Shown here in pieces: positions 9,255 through 21,537 of a DNA stretch of 64,000 bases. This DNA is from Arthrobacter sp. Edens01. GTDB lineage: Bacteria > Actinomycetota > Actinomycetes > Actinomycetales > Micrococcaceae. Positions within the stretch are counted from its first letter, which is position 1. Each line of letters begins with the position of its first letter. A program made the position numbers and the translations under genes. The DNA lies in contig NZ_LKIU01000005.1 in NCBI RefSeq assembly GCF_001307035.1, positions 1,694,946-1,758,945 on the forward strand, written 5' to 3'. Below the pieces are notes generated by a model. It worked only from the letters and a program-made list of their open reading frames with translations. It was not told the DNA's origin and made no database searches.

Positions 9255-10133
9255 ATGCCCCAGAATATTGCCACCGCACCCCTTGGCCGCCTGCAGCCGG
9301 GATCGGTCTCTCCCCGACGGCATGTGCCGTCGTCGATTGCCCGTCCCGAATATGTGGACAGGGACGCGCCGGCGAAATTCACGGGTTCGGAAGTCAAGTC
9401 CGCCGAGACCATCGAGAAAATCAGAATCGCAAGCCGGATCGCGGCACAGGCGATTGTCGAGGTGGGCAACCGGATCGAACCGGGTGTCACTACCGATGAA
9501 CTGGACCGCGTGGCACACGAGTTCCTGATGGACCACAAGGCCTACCCCTCCACACTGGGCTACCGGCACTTCCCCAAGTCGATCTGCACCTCCATTAATG
9601 AGGTCATCTGCCACGGCATCCCGGATACAACCGTCATCCAGGACGGCGACATCGTCAACGTGGACATCACCGCCTACATCAATGGTGTCCACGGGGATAC
9701 CAACTACACGTTCCTGGCGGGCGATGTGGACGAGGAATCCCGGCTGCTGGTCGAGCGCACCGCGGAATCCCTGCGGCGCGCCATCAAGGCCGTAATGCCC
9801 GGGCGTGAAATCAACGTTATTGGGCGTGCCATCGAGTCTTACGCCAAGCGGTTCGGCTACGGTGTGGTTCGGGACTTCACCGGCCACGGCGTGGGCGAGG
9901 CTTTCCATACCGGCCTGATTATCCCGCACTATGACGCCGCGCCTGCCTACAGCCGCCTCATTGAGACCGGGATGGTGTTTACCATTGAGCCTATGCTCAC
10001 CCTCGGGACGATTGAGTGGGACATGTGGGAGGACAACTGGACCGTGGTCACAAAGGACCGCAAACGCACCGCCCAGTTTGAACATACCCTGCTAGTCACT
10101 GACAACGGCGCCGAAATCCTGACCCTGCCCTAG
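9255..10133 (+). CDS. map: Methionine aminopeptidase, type I
   Basis: It removes the initiator methionine from nascent proteins. The 292-residue protein has an N-terminal extension of about 40 residues typical of the actinobacterial MapB-like (class Ic) enzymes (proline-rich, [19 protein letters not shown]), followed by the pita-bread fold. Metal ligands are seen in [19 protein letters not shown] (two Asp), [11 protein letters not shown] (His), FTIEPML (Glu) and the C-terminal FEHT (Glu). The start at 9255 gives the family N-terminus; the longer frame to 9018 runs through the divergent small gene. No ribosome binding site is seen, consistent with leaderless expression. ppgK follows 24 bp later. 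Confidence 0.96.
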   Translation: MPQNIATAPLGRLQPGSVSPRRHVPSSIARPEYVDRDAPAKFTGSEVKSAETIEKIRIASRIAAQAIVEVGNRIEPGVTTDELDRVAHEFLMDHKAYPSTLGYRHFPKSICTSINEVICHGIPDTTVIQDGDIVNVDITAYINGVHGDTNYTFLAGDVDEESRLLVERTAESLRRAIKAVMPGREINVIGRAIESYAKRFGYGVVRDFTGHGVGEAFHTGLIIPHYDAAPAYSRLIETGMVFTIEPMLTLGTIEWDMWEDNWTVVTKDRKRTAQFEHTLLVTDNGAEILTLP

Positions 10134-10157
10134 GGCAACGCCTAGCACTGGAGAACC

Positions 10158-10955
10158 ATGGCCAAGAAGCACAAGACCAAGCACGACGCCGTTATCGGTA
10201 TCGACATCGGCGGTACCGGCATCAAGGGCGGGATCGTTGATCTCGCCAAGGGCAAGCTGATCGGTGACCGTTTCCGGATCCCGACGCCGCAGCCCGCGAC
10301 TCCCGAGGCCGTTGCCGGCGTCGTCGGCCAGATTGTTGCCGAGCTCTCCTCCCGTCCCGAGGGTCCGGGCACCGATGTACCGGTAGGGGTGACTTTCCCG
10401 GCCATCATCCAGCACGGCGTCGCACGCTCTGCTGCCAACGTGGACAAGAGCTGGGTTGATACTGACGTTGACGCCCTGCTGACCAAGGCACTGAACCGCG
10501 AAGTGCAGGTCATGAACGACGCCGATGCCGCAGGTTTGGCGGAAGCGCGTTATGGCGCAGGCCGCGGCGTGGACGGCACCGTCCTGGTCATTACCCTGGG
10601 CACGGGCATCGGTTCAGCGCTGATCTCCAACGGGGCGCTGGTTCCGAACGCAGAACTTGGCCACCTTGAAATCGACGGTGTGGACGCCGAGACGCGTGCG
10701 TCGGCCTCGGCTCGCGAACGCGATGACATCAGCTGGGAAGAATACGCCAAGCGGCTCCAGCGGTACTTCTCCCACGTGGAGTTCCTCTTCTCCCCCGACC
10801 TGTTCGTCATTGGCGGCGGCATCTCCAAGCGCAGCGAGGACTTCCTGCCCATGCTGGACCTGCGCACCCCCATGGTCACCGCCAACCTCAAGAACAACGC
10901 GGGCATTGTGGGTGCCGCCCTTCAGGCTGCACTGCACTTCAAGTACATCAAGTAG
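10158..10955 (+). CDS. ppgK: Polyphosphate glucokinase
   Basis: PpgK phosphorylates glucose using polyphosphate (and usually ATP). The 265-residue protein begins with the ROK-type phosphate-binding motif GIDIGGTGIKGGIVD near residue 15 and has NDADAAGLAEARYGAGRG, a second glycine-rich TLGTGIGSALI segment and AELGHLEID. It lacks the Cys-rich zinc motif of ATP-dependent ROK glucokinases, as expected for PpgK. GGAG lies 5-6 nt before the ATG. It probably shares a transcript with map and is closed by the strong hairpin at 10971-11018. Actinobacteria commonly use this enzyme for glucose entry. Confidence 0.95.
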   Translation: MAKKHKTKHDAVIGIDIGGTGIKGGIVDLAKGKLIGDRFRIPTPQPATPEAVAGVVGQIVAELSSRPEGPGTDVPVGVTFPAIIQHGVARSAANVDKSWVDTDVDALLTKALNREVQVMNDADAAGLAEARYGAGRGVDGTVLVITLGTGIGSALISNGALVPNAELGHLEIDGVDAETRASASARERDDISWEEYAKRLQRYFSHVEFLFSPDLFVIGGGISKRSEDFLPMLDLRTPMVTANLKNNAGIVGAALQAALHFKYIK

Positions 10956-10970
10956 TTCCGCCTTTTCGAC

Positions 10971-11018
10971 ATAGCAGAAAGTGCCCGTTAGAGCGTTCTA
11001 ACGGGCACTTTCTGCTAT
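10971..11018. terminator. Bidirectional terminator between ppgK and nrdR
   Basis: A perfect 22-bp inverted repeat (arms 10971-10992 and 10997-11018, 4-nt loop) lies between the converging ppgK and nrdR genes. The outer part of each arm is A/T-rich, so it can end transcription from both sides. Confidence 0.88.
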
Positions 11019-11032
11019 CTCGATGGGGGCGG

Positions 11033-11530
11033 CTACTGGGCCGTGAGCGGCCGCTGTGAACCGGCCGGCACTCCCCCGCTGCGGGCTGACTCCGCCCGCA
11101 GCGCAGCGATGGCGGTTTCGAAGTCTTCCAGCGACTCGAAGGACTGATAGACGCTGGCGAACCGCAGATAGGCCACCTGGTCCAGCTTCTGCAGCGGGCG
11201 CAGGATAGCAAGGCCCACCTCGTGCGCCTGGATCTCTGCGACACCGGAGGCACGGATGGTCTCTTCAACCTCTTGGGCCAGCAGGGCCAGGTCGTCCTCG
11301 CTCACGGGGCGGCCCTGGCAGGCTTTGCGTGCGCCGTTGATGACTTTGCTGCGGCTGAACGGCTCTGCCACGCCGGAACGTTTGATGACGCTGAGGCTGG
11401 TGGTTTCCACGGTGCTGAACCGGCGTCCGCATTCGGGACACTGCCGGCGGCGCCGGATTGCTGATCCGTCATCAGCCAGGCGGCTGTCTACGACCCGCGA
11501 GTCGGCGTTGCGGCAATACGGACAGTACAT
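11033..11530 (-). CDS. nrdR: Transcriptional repressor NrdR
   Basis: NrdR represses ribonucleotide reductase genes when (d)ATP is bound. The 165-residue protein has the N-terminal zinc ribbon with Cys3, Cys6, Cys31 and Cys34 and the following RRFSTVE segment, then an ATP-cone domain (about 46-136). The C-terminal tail is Ser/Gly-rich and variable. AAAGGA is placed about 8 nt before the ATG. No ribonucleotide reductase genes occur in the window, so its targets are elsewhere. It lies upstream of hisD's end on the same strand but probably forms its own unit. Confidence 0.96.
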   Translation of the reverse strand: MYCPYCRNADSRVVDSRLADDGSAIRRRRQCPECGRRFSTVETTSLSVIKRSGVAEPFSRSKVINGARKACQGRPVSEDDLALLAQEVEETIRASGVAEIQAHEVGLAILRPLQKLDQVAYLRFASVYQSFESLEDFETAIAALRAESARSGGVPAGSQRPLTAQ

Positions 11531-11625
11531 TCCTCGGTCCTTTCACACGCGGGCGGCGGGCTTGGCGCCCTCATTCTAGGTGTCCGTGCCGCCTGGTTCA
11601 CAATCGGCGCGGCTGCGGCGCAGCG

Positions 11626-12987
11626 CTAGCCGGCGAACCGGATGCTGACCGCGTCGCCGTGGGCGGGCAGGTCTTCCGCACGTGAGAGCGCGACGACGTG
11701 CCGGCTCACTTCATCCAGGGCGTCACGGCTGTAATCGATGACCTGGATGGCCCGCATAAACGTGGTCACGTTGAGTCCGGAGGAGAAAGCCGCGGTGCCG
11801 GCGGTGGGCAGCACGTGGTTTGAACCGGAGCAGTAGTCACCCAGGCTCACCGGGCTGTAGTTGCCCACAAAGATTGCACCGGCACTCGTGATCCGGCCGG
11901 CAGTGTCCCGCGCGTTGGCCGTCTGGATCTCCAGGTGTTCGGCACCGTAGGCGTTGCAGACAGCGATTCCGGCGTCCAGGCCGTCTACCAGCACGACGGC
12001 GGACTGGGCACCGGAGAGGGCAGTGCGGACCCGCTCGGTGTGTTTGGTGGCGGACACCTGGCTGTCCAGCTCTGCGCGGACGGCACGGGCCAGTTCCTCG
12101 GAGTCCGTGACGAGGACGGAGGCAGCGTTGGGATCATGTTCCGCCTGGCTGATCAGGTCGGCCGCCACGAGCTTCGGCTCGGCAGAAGCATCTGCCAGCA
12201 CTGCGATTTCAGTGGGGCCGGCTTCCGCGTCGATCCCCACGACGCCCTTGACCAGGCGCTTGGCAGTTGCCACGAATACGTTCCCGGGGCCGGTGACGAC
12301 GTCGACCGGTTCCAGGGCGGGCCCGGCTTCAGCGGCAGGGATGCCGTACGCAAAAGCGGCGATCGCCTGGGCGCCTCCGACGGCATAGACCTCTTCGATG
12401 CCCAGCAGTTCGGCGGCAGCAAGGATGGTGGGGTGCGGGAGGCCGCCGAATTCCTTCTGCGGGGGCGAGGCCAGGGCCAGGGAGGCAACACCGGCGGCCT
12501 GCGCCGGCACCACGTTCATGACCACGGAGGACGGGTAGACGGCCAGGCCGCCGGGCACGTAGAGGCCAACCCGGTTGACCGGCACCCACCGGTGGGTCAC
12601 CGTCGCGCCGTCGGCGATCGCGACTTCGACGTCGGACGGCCGCTGCGCCTGGGCAAAGACGCGGGCACGGCGGATCGACTCTTCCAGGCCCTCGCGGACC
12701 GCGGGATCAAGGTTCTCCAGCGCCGACACTAAAGCGTCGCGCGGCACCAGAGGATGGGTCTGGTGGACGCCGTCGAACTTTTCCGCCAGCTCCGCCAGCG
12801 CAGCGAAGCCGCGCGTACGGACGTCACTGATGATCGCGGCCACGGTGTCGGAAGCGACGTCCGTGGTGGTCTCGGCCCGCGGCATCAGAGTCTTCAGCTG
12901 GGCAGGGGTATGCACCTTGCCGCGCAGATCGATGGTGCGCAGGGAAGGAAAGGGCTGGTCAGTTCGTGCGTCAGCAGAAAGAGTCAC
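11626..12987 (-). CDS. hisD: Histidinol dehydrogenase
   Basis: HisD oxidises L-histidinol to L-histidine in two NAD-dependent steps. The protein (453 residues from GTG 12987) has the family segments [44 protein letters not shown] and [18 protein letters not shown]. Two starts are possible. GTG at 12987 lies 7 nt after a TAGAAT box and fits a leaderless transcript. ATG at 12996 overlaps that box, lies 5 bp after the dnaE stop and has no ribosome site. I favour the GTG, with moderate certainty. The other his genes are not in the window. Confidence 0.95.
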   Translation of the reverse strand: MTLSADARTDQPFPSLRTIDLRGKVHTPAQLKTLMPRAETTTDVASDTVAAIISDVRTRGFAALAELAEKFDGVHQTHPLVPRDALVSALENLDPAVREGLEESIRRARVFAQAQRPSDVEVAIADGATVTHRWVPVNRVGLYVPGGLAVYPSSVVMNVVPAQAAGVASLALASPPQKEFGGLPHPTILAAAELLGIEEVYAVGGAQAIAAFAYGIPAAEAGPALEPVDVVTGPGNVFVATAKRLVKGVVGIDAEAGPTEIAVLADASAEPKLVAADLISQAEHDPNAASVLVTDSEELARAVRAELDSQVSATKHTERVRTALSGAQSAVVLVDGLDAGIAVCNAYGAEHLEIQTANARDTAGRITSAGAIFVGNYSPVSLGDYCSGSNHVLPTAGTAAFSSGLNVTTFMRAIQVIDYSRDALDEVSRHVVALSRAEDLPAHGDAVSIRFAG

Positions 12988-13000
12988 AACCCCCATTCTA
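12988..13000 (-). promoter_or_regulatory. Candidate -10 for hisD at the dnaE stop
   Basis: On the minus strand TAGAAT (13000-12995) begins 1 nt after the dnaE stop codon and is followed by 7 nt and GTG at 12987. It would give hisD a leaderless transcript of its own, independent of dnaE. No clear -35 is seen within the dnaE 3' end. Confidence 0.35.
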
Positions 13001-13001
13001 C

Positions 13002-16541
<3,540 letters not shown>

Positions 16542-16553
16542 CTAACCATTCTA
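16542..16553 (-). promoter_or_regulatory. Candidate -10 of a leaderless dnaE transcript
   Basis: On the minus strand TAGAAT (16553-16548, five of six matches to TATAAT) is followed by 6 nt and the dnaE GTG at 16541. There is no ribosome binding site in the 6 nt. It lies in the 27-bp gap after the pseudouridine synthase stop. Confidence 0.45.
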
Positions 16554-16568
16554 GGGGGCCCGGCAGGT

Positions 16569-17504
16569 TCAGATGTCTCCCCGGCCCAGCGCGTCGAGGG
16601 CGTACTGCAGGTCCTGCGGATAGGAGGAGACGAACTCCACCCACTCCCCTGTGCCCGGATGGCTGAACCCGAGCTTGCGGGCATGCAGCCACTGCCGGGT
16701 GAGGCCGAGTTCGGCAGCCAGGCGCGGATCCGCTCCGTAGGTGAGGTCGCCGGCGCAGGGATGGCGCAGCGCGGAAAAGTGGACGCGGATCTGGTGCGTG
16801 CGGCCTGTTTCCAGGTGCACTTCCACCAGGGAGGCCCGCCCGAACGCTTCAAGGACCTTGTAATGGGTCACAGAGTCCCGGCCATCGTCTACCACCGCAA
16901 AGCGCCAGTCGTGCCCCGGATGGCGTCCAATGGGCGCGTCGATGGTGCCCTCCAGCGGATCGGGCAGGCCCTGGACCAGGGCATGGTATTCCTTCTCCAC
17001 GGTGCGGTCACGGAAGGCCTGCTTGAGCAGCGTGTAGGCGTGCTCGGTCTTGGCAACCACCATGACGCCGGAAGTTCCGACGTCGAGCCGGTGCACGATA
17101 CCCTGCCGTTCTCCTGCCCCGGAGGTGGAGATGCGGTAGCCGGCGGCTGCAAGGGCGCCCACCACTGTGGGGCCCACCCATCCCGGCGAGGGGTGCGCGG
17201 CGACGCCCACTGGCTTGTCGATCACGACGAAGTGCTCATCGTCACCAAGGATCCTGAGGTCATCAACCGGCTCGACGACGACGGCCAGGGGGTCCGGCTG
17301 TTCCGGAACGTCGGCGGCCACGCTGTCCCCGGTGTGCAGCCGGTCAGACTTGGCCAGCGGCCTGCCTGCACGGGTGAGCCAGCCTTCGGCACACCAGCCG
17401 GCGGCGGTGGAACGGGAGACCTCAAGGAGCTCGGCCAGCGCTGCGTCTGCGCGCACGCCGTTGTGCTCCTCGCCGATAGTGAAGCGGGAATGGATTTCAG
17501 GCAT
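16569..17504 (-). CDS. RluD-family rRNA pseudouridine synthase
   Basis: It converts specific uridines of rRNA to pseudouridine. The 311-residue protein has an N-terminal S4 RNA-binding domain (about 15-75; [21 protein letters not shown]), the catalytic motif [16 protein letters not shown] with the essential Asp, and the GRTHQIRVH motif. It overlaps the end of lspA by 8 bp, the lspA-rluD order found in many bacteria, so the two are cotranscribed. The exact target position (RluD-like sites of 23S rRNA) is inferred from the family. Confidence 0.95.
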   Translation of the reverse strand: MPEIHSRFTIGEEHNGVRADAALAELLEVSRSTAAGWCAEGWLTRAGRPLAKSDRLHTGDSVAADVPEQPDPLAVVVEPVDDLRILGDDEHFVVIDKPVGVAAHPSPGWVGPTVVGALAAAGYRISTSGAGERQGIVHRLDVGTSGVMVVAKTEHAYTLLKQAFRDRTVEKEYHALVQGLPDPLEGTIDAPIGRHPGHDWRFAVVDDGRDSVTHYKVLEAFGRASLVEVHLETGRTHQIRVHFSALRHPCAGDLTYGADPRLAAELGLTRQWLHARKLGFSHPGTGEWVEFVSSYPQDLQYALDALGRGDI

Positions 17505-18069
17505 TCGTGGTGTCCTTGCCCGTTGCTGCGGCCCGGGTGCCGTCCATGTTGATCCCCCGCAGGGTGAGCAGGCAGACGAGGATCACGCCGGAGACCACAC
17601 ACGAGTCTGCGATGTTGAAGATGGCGAAATTGGGAAAGGCGATGAAGTCCACCACGTGCCCCTGGCCGAAGGACGGTTCCCGGAACAGGCGGTCCGTGAG
17701 GTTCCCCACCGCGCCGCCGAGCACCAAACCAAGTGCAATGGACCAGGCGGCGGACCGCAGGCGGAACATGAGATAGATCAGGAACCCGGAGACCACGGCC
17801 ATGATGATCGTGAAGATCCAGGTGTAGTCGGTGCCAATCGAGAACGCGGCACCGGGGTTCCTGATGAAGTGCCACCGCAGGACCGGCGGAAGGACGTCCG
17901 TGACCTGCCCTTCAGTCATGGTGGACACAACCCAGATCTTGGTGAGCTGGTCGAAGACCCACGCAGCCAGGGCAATGACAGCCATGATCAGCGCGTAACG
18001 GGTCAGTGCGGCCTTCGGGCGCGCGGGAGGCTGTGGCTGGGGGGCAGCGGCCCCGGAGGATTCAGTCAT
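17497..18069 (-). CDS. lspA: Lipoprotein signal peptidase (signal peptidase II)
   Basis: LspA cleaves signal peptides of prolipoproteins in the membrane. The 190-residue protein has an N-terminal Pro/Ala-rich tail and four membrane helices. The two catalytic aspartates are in GNLTDRLFR and FNIADS, with the conserved RNPGAAFS segment between helices 1 and 2. ATG 18069 is preferred over a frame opening at 18141, because that codon lies inside the hairpin that closes wag31. Ribosome site is weak (GAAAG). A likely client, a lipoprotein, is encoded at 39805. Confidence 0.95.
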   Translation of the reverse strand: MTESSGAAAPQPQPPARPKAALTRYALIMAVIALAAWVFDQLTKIWVVSTMTEGQVTDVLPPVLRWHFIRNPGAAFSIGTDYTWIFTIIMAVVSGFLIYLMFRLRSAAWSIALGLVLGGAVGNLTDRLFREPSFGQGHVVDFIAFPNFAIFNIADSCVVSGVILVCLLTLRGINMDGTRAAATGKDTTNA

Positions 18070-18132
18070 GGTGCTTTCGGGGAGTCGGGCAGCAGGTTTG
18101 TGCGTGGCACTTGGGCGCCGGAACGGGTCTTT

Positions 18133-18184
18133 CAAAGCCATGGGCCGGCGGCCGGGAGATCCCGACCACCGGCCCGTGGCTTTG
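18133..18184 (-). terminator. Hairpin after wag31, upstream of lspA
   Basis: Arms at 18133-18148 and 18169-18184 pair over 16 bp with one G-U wobble, enclosing a 20-nt loop. It lies 58 bp beyond the wag31 stop and before lspA on the same strand. There is no clean T-tract on the minus strand, so termination may be partial. Confidence 0.6.
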
Positions 18185-18241
18185 TTACCAGTCTAATCCT
18201 GATTAATATCCGTCCATGCGGAAACGACTAGCTGCACACGC

Positions 18242-18901
18242 TTAGGCGTCTGCGGTCTCCGAGGCTACTGATCCGCGGGAGTCGAGGTCGCGGAGCTGGC
18301 CTTCGATGTAGGCCTTCAGGCGTGAACGGTAATCCCGCTCAAAGCCGCGCAGCTGCTCAACCTTGCGCTCCAGGAGAGCCTTCTGCTGCTCGAGGGAGCT
18401 GAGGATCTTGCGGCTCTTCTCCTGGGCCTCATTAACGAGTCCGCTGGCTTCGATCTGCGCTTCGGCGATGATCTTGTCCCGCTGCTCGACGCCGGCGCTC
18501 ACGTAGTCGTCGTGCATCTTCTGGGCCATGGCCAGGATGCCTGCAGCGGACTCAGCGGTGTTGGCCGCCGGAGCGGGCTCGGCAGCGCGCGGAGCCTCAG
18601 CCTTCGGCTCTTCGGCCTTGGGAGCCGGTGCCGGTTCGGGCTTCTTCTCTTCCTTGACCGGCTGGGAAACCTGCTCGGTCTTGGAAGCGGCCGAAACCGG
18701 TGCGGGAACCTGGTTACCAGCGGGAGCACCGGCCACGGCTTCGGCAAGCTGCCGGCGCAGGTCCTCGTTCTCGGCGTTCAGCCGGCGGAGCTCCACGACG
18801 ATTTCGTCGAGGAAGTCATCCACTTCGTCCTGGTCGTAGCCTTCGCGGAACTTAGTCGGCTGGAACCGCTTGTTGACTACATCTTCTGGCGTCAAGGCCA
18901 T
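18242..18901 (-). CDS. wag31: Polar-growth coiled-coil protein DivIVA/Wag31
   Basis: Wag31 marks the cell poles and recruits wall-synthesis machinery in actinobacteria. The 219-residue protein begins MALTPEDVVNKRFQ with the conserved DivIVA head (1-35, including FREGYDQDEVDDFLDEI), then a first coiled coil. A long Ala/Pro/Glu/Lys-rich linker (about 65-125) follows, then a second coiled coil (about 130-200). GAGGTGA lies 6 nt before the ATG. It is the last gene of the dcw block and has its own AT-rich promoter region. In Mycobacterium the orthologue is phosphorylated by PknA/PknB; that is not visible here. Confidence 0.97.
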   Translation of the reverse strand: MALTPEDVVNKRFQPTKFREGYDQDEVDDFLDEIVVELRRLNAENEDLRRQLAEAVAGAPAGNQVPAPVSAASKTEQVSQPVKEEKKPEPAPAPKAEEPKAEAPRAAEPAPAANTAESAAGILAMAQKMHDDYVSAGVEQRDKIIAEAQIEASGLVNEAQEKSRKILSSLEQQKALLERKVEQLRGFERDYRSRLKAYIEGQLRDLDSRGSVASETADA

Positions 18902-18960
18902 CTGGTCACCTCATACTGGTTATCAGGCCGGCCTGCCATGCGGCAGTGAGCCTAGTTACA

Positions 18961-19022
18961 GAATCTCGAACATTAAATCAGGGATCAATTCAATACTATT
19001 TTTCACATTATATCTTTTGCGA
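18961..19022 (-). promoter_or_regulatory. AT-rich promoter region of wag31
   Basis: This 62-bp block has a GC content below one third, far below its surroundings. On the minus strand it holds a perfect TATAAT at 19012-19007, pointing to a transcription start near 19000, about 100 nt before wag31. The -35 match is poor. Confidence 0.55.
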
Positions 19023-19057
19023 ACCGATATCGAACCGGCCGCACCTGCGGCGATCCC

Positions 19058-19345
19058 CTAGGCGGCGGCCAGCGTAATCTGCATTGCGATGCTGACCACA
19101 ATGAACAGGACCAGGAAGGCCAGGTCCAGCGAGATTCCGCCCAGGCGCAGCGGAGGAATGATCTTCCTCAGCGCACGGATGGGCGGATCGGTCGCCCCGT
19201 ATACCGAGGTCGCCAACACCAGTGCGGGGCCCTTCGGCCGCCACTGGCGTGCAAACATCTGTACGGCGTCAAACACGATGCGCAGGATCAGGGCAAGCTG
19301 AAAGAGCATCAGCACCAGGTACAGCAGGGCAAAAATAATACTCAC
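19058..19345 (-). CDS. YggT family membrane protein
   Basis: This 95-residue protein has two hydrophobic membrane segments (about 1-22 and 68-92) joined by a short loop containing ATDPPIRALRKIIPPLR, the family signature. It starts with GTG at 19345. YggT/Ycf19 proteins are linked to cell-shape or division functions and organelle nucleoid distribution in plastids; the molecular role is unclear. Its position between sepF and wag31 is conserved across Gram-positives and suggests a role in division or polar growth. Confidence 0.92.
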   Translation of the reverse strand: MSIIFALLYLVLMLFQLALILRIVFDAVQMFARQWRPKGPALVLATSVYGATDPPIRALRKIIPPLRLGGISLDLAFLVLFIVVSIAMQITLAAA

Positions 19346-19405
19346 GCGTCTTTTCGTTTCCGCCGTAGAACCACGGCTGCCCGTTCCGCCCGCAGGGAGC
19401 GGCGG

Positions 19406-19939
19406 TTAGCTCTGGTTGAAGAATGTGGACTGGGACTCGCTGACCTTCTTGTCATCTCCCAGCACCTCGACGTATGCCGGCGAGAGCAGGAAGACCTTGT
19501 TGGTCACCCGTTCGATGGTACCGCGCAACCCGAAGACAAGTCCCGCCGAGAAGTCCACCAGACGCTTGGCGTCGGCTTCTCCCATGTCGGTGACGTTCAT
19601 GATGACCGGAATCCCGTCGCGGAAACTCTCGCCGATGATCTTGGCGTCATTGTAGGAACGGGGATGGACGGTGGTGATTTGCCGCAAGCCTGCCACGTCT
19701 TCCTTTGCCGATGAGGGGGCGCGCTTGATGGGAGTTACGGGAGCGCGGTATTCCTCTACCGCGGTCTTGCGCTCGGGAGCAGACGTCACGGCCGGCTCGC
19801 GGTCGCTTCGCTCATTGTCCTGTGTGCGCTCTTCATCCCTGGCGGGTGCCTCACGTACAGGCTTCTGCTCGTCCTCGTAGAGCTCATCGCCATCGGCGAG
19901 CCCAAGGTAGATCATCGTCCTGCGCATTGCGCCAGCCAT
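19406..19939 (-). CDS. sepF: Cell division protein SepF
   Basis: SepF tethers FtsZ to the membrane; in actinobacteria, which lack FtsA, it is the main anchor. The 177-residue protein starts [14 protein letters not shown], matching the usual N-terminal membrane-binding segment. A charged linker follows (about 22-85), then the SepF domain (about 87-165; [42 protein letters not shown]). AAGGAG lies about 6 nt before the ATG. It is co-oriented with ftsZ, pgeF and yggS, an arrangement conserved in actinobacteria. Confidence 0.97.
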   Translation of the reverse strand: MAGAMRRTMIYLGLADGDELYEDEQKPVREAPARDEERTQDNERSDREPAVTSAPERKTAVEEYRAPVTPIKRAPSSAKEDVAGLRQITTVHPRSYNDAKIIGESFRDGIPVIMNVTDMGEADAKRLVDFSAGLVFGLRGTIERVTNKVFLLSPAYVEVLGDDKKVSESQSTFFNQS

Positions 19940-20020
19940 GGTTGCTCCTTCAGTCCTTCAGCGTCCCGCGTTTTCCAGTGGTACCCAGTGGTTTTGCAGT
20001 GTTGCCCTGCCCTGTTGACG

Positions 20021-20767
20021 CTACCCCACAGCAGGGCGGGGACCGAGAACATCCGAGCCAATGCGCAGGTGTGTCGCGCCGTGTTCCACAGCAGCTTCCA
20101 GGTCCTGGCTCATGCCGGCGGAGATGCCTGCGGCATCCGGGTACCGGTCCGTGAGCACAGCCGACAAGTCCCGGAGCCGCTCGAAGGCCGCAGCAGGATC
20201 CTCGCCCAGCGGCGCCACTGCCATAAGACCGGCAAGACGGAGGTCCGGCTGGGCAGCTACGGCGTCAGCAAGTTCCAGCATCTCCTCGGGCCGGGCACCG
20301 CCGCGCCCTGGCTCCAGGCCCTGGCCCTGGCGCAGATCGAGCTGCAGGTAACAGTCGAGGGGCCCGCGTGCGGGCTTGCCCTCCCCGCCGCGGCGCCGGT
20401 TCTCAGCAGCCATTGCCTTGGCCAGCGCGCCAACCAGCCCGGCACGGTCAACGGAGTGGACCGCCGCTGCGTACCTGACCACGGACTTGGCCTTGTTTGT
20501 CTGCAGCTGCCCAATGAAGTGCCAGCGCAGGCCGCTGTCCACCAGTTCAGCCGCCTTTGCCTCTGCCTCCTGGGCTTTGTTCTCCCCCACATCATGCACC
20601 CCCAGCGCAGCGAGGATGGCGGCGTCGGACGCCGGGAAATACTTCGTGACAACGATGAGATTCGGTTCGCTTCGGCCGCTTGAGGCTGCTGCGGCTGCAA
20701 TACGGCGGCGGACGGCGTCCAGTCGCTGCCGAAGGTCATTTACCCGTTCAGGCGTGGTGGTGCTCAT
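20021..20767 (-). CDS. YggS-family PLP-binding protein
   Basis: This family binds pyridoxal phosphate and maintains PLP homeostasis; it has no clear catalytic activity. The protein is 248 residues from ATG 20767, chosen because GAGG lies 7 nt upstream. The PLP lysine is in LIVVTKYFPASD, and HFIGQLQTNKAK, SVDRAGL, LQLDL and HLRIGSDVLGPRP are the other family motifs. It lies between pgeF and sepF in the conserved dcw tail. Confidence 0.95.
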   Translation of the reverse strand: MSTTTPERVNDLRQRLDAVRRRIAAAAASSGRSEPNLIVVTKYFPASDAAILAALGVHDVGENKAQEAEAKAAELVDSGLRWHFIGQLQTNKAKSVVRYAAAVHSVDRAGLVGALAKAMAAENRRRGGEGKPARGPLDCYLQLDLRQGQGLEPGRGGARPEEMLELADAVAAQPDLRLAGLMAVAPLGEDPAAAFERLRDLSAVLTDRYPDAAGISAGMSQDLEAAVEHGATHLRIGSDVLGPRPAVG

Positions 20768-20816
20768 GGGATCCTCGTGCTGCTGCTTTCTTTTCGTCTC
20801 CCCGCCGCGGCGGGGA

Positions 20817-21506
20817 CTACAGGCCGGGCCAGACCAGGCCGGCGAAGCGTCCGGTGGGAGCATCGCGGCGGTGGGAAAAAAGCGCCGGCTCTTCCATGGT
20901 GCACCCCGGCACCTGTACCGCTGATACGCCGAGGGACTTCAGCTGATGGAGTGCGGCGGCTGGCAGGTCCAGCGCTGGAGTGCCCCAGCGGGTGCGTGAT
21001 TCCGCGCCCGGCAGGTGCTGCGCATCCGCCAGCATCGCTTCGGGCACTTCATAGCACCGACCGCAGACACCCGGCCCAACCCAGCCCATGAGGTCCTGTG
21101 CACCGGCGCTGCGCAGGGCAGCAACCGTGTTCAGCAGGATTCCATCAAGCAGGCCGCGCCGTCCGGCATGGGCTGCGGCCGTTACCGCACCCCCGGGGCG
21201 GGTCCCCGCGAACAGCACCGGCAGGCAGTCTGCCACCATCACCGCAAGCGGAACGGATCCGTCCGGACTGAGAAGCGCGTCTGCAACGGGAACATCCTGC
21301 CCGCCGGCCACTGCAACGTCCGCGGAATGGATCTGTTCCATGAAACGCAGGCTTCCGGAGGCAATCCCCATCTGTTCTTCCAGGGCATTCCGGTTGCTCC
21401 GGACCGCCGCGGGATCGTCCCCAACGTGCAGCGCGAGGTTGCCCGCCGATGTGTCAGTAAAGGCTACGCGGAGCCCGCCGGGGCCCTGCCCTTCCCACCA
21501 AAACAT
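20817..21506 (-). CDS. pgeF: Peptidoglycan editing factor PgeF (laccase-domain protein)
   Basis: PgeF proteins hydrolyse wrongly built UDP-muramyl precursors and belong to the YfiH/DUF152 fold (purine nucleosidase and laccase-like activities have been reported for relatives). Family motifs are MEQIHSADV, VMVADCLPVLF, AAAHAGRRGLLDGI and the CGRCYEVPEAM segment with its metal-binding cysteine and nearby histidines. I place the start at ATG 21506 (229 residues). GAGG lies 12 nt upstream, rather far, so a TTG four codons earlier is possible. It follows ftsZ by 31 bp and precedes yggS. Confidence 0.93.
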   Translation of the reverse strand: MFWWEGQGPGGLRVAFTDTSAGNLALHVGDDPAAVRSNRNALEEQMGIASGSLRFMEQIHSADVAVAGGQDVPVADALLSPDGSVPLAVMVADCLPVLFAGTRPGGAVTAAAHAGRRGLLDGILLNTVAALRSAGAQDLMGWVGPGVCGRCYEVPEAMLADAQHLPGAESRTRWGTPALDLPAAALHQLKSLGVSAVQVPGCTMEEPALFSHRRDAPTGRFAGLVWPGL

Positions 21507-21537
21507 ACGATCAGGCAACCTCGCGCCGGTGTTTGGA

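Noticed and set aside
20797-20816. GC-rich palindrome between pgeF and yggS as terminator
   Set aside because: CCCCGCCG/CGGCGGGG has no room for a loop without losing stem pairs and lacks a T-tract; the genes look cotranscribed.
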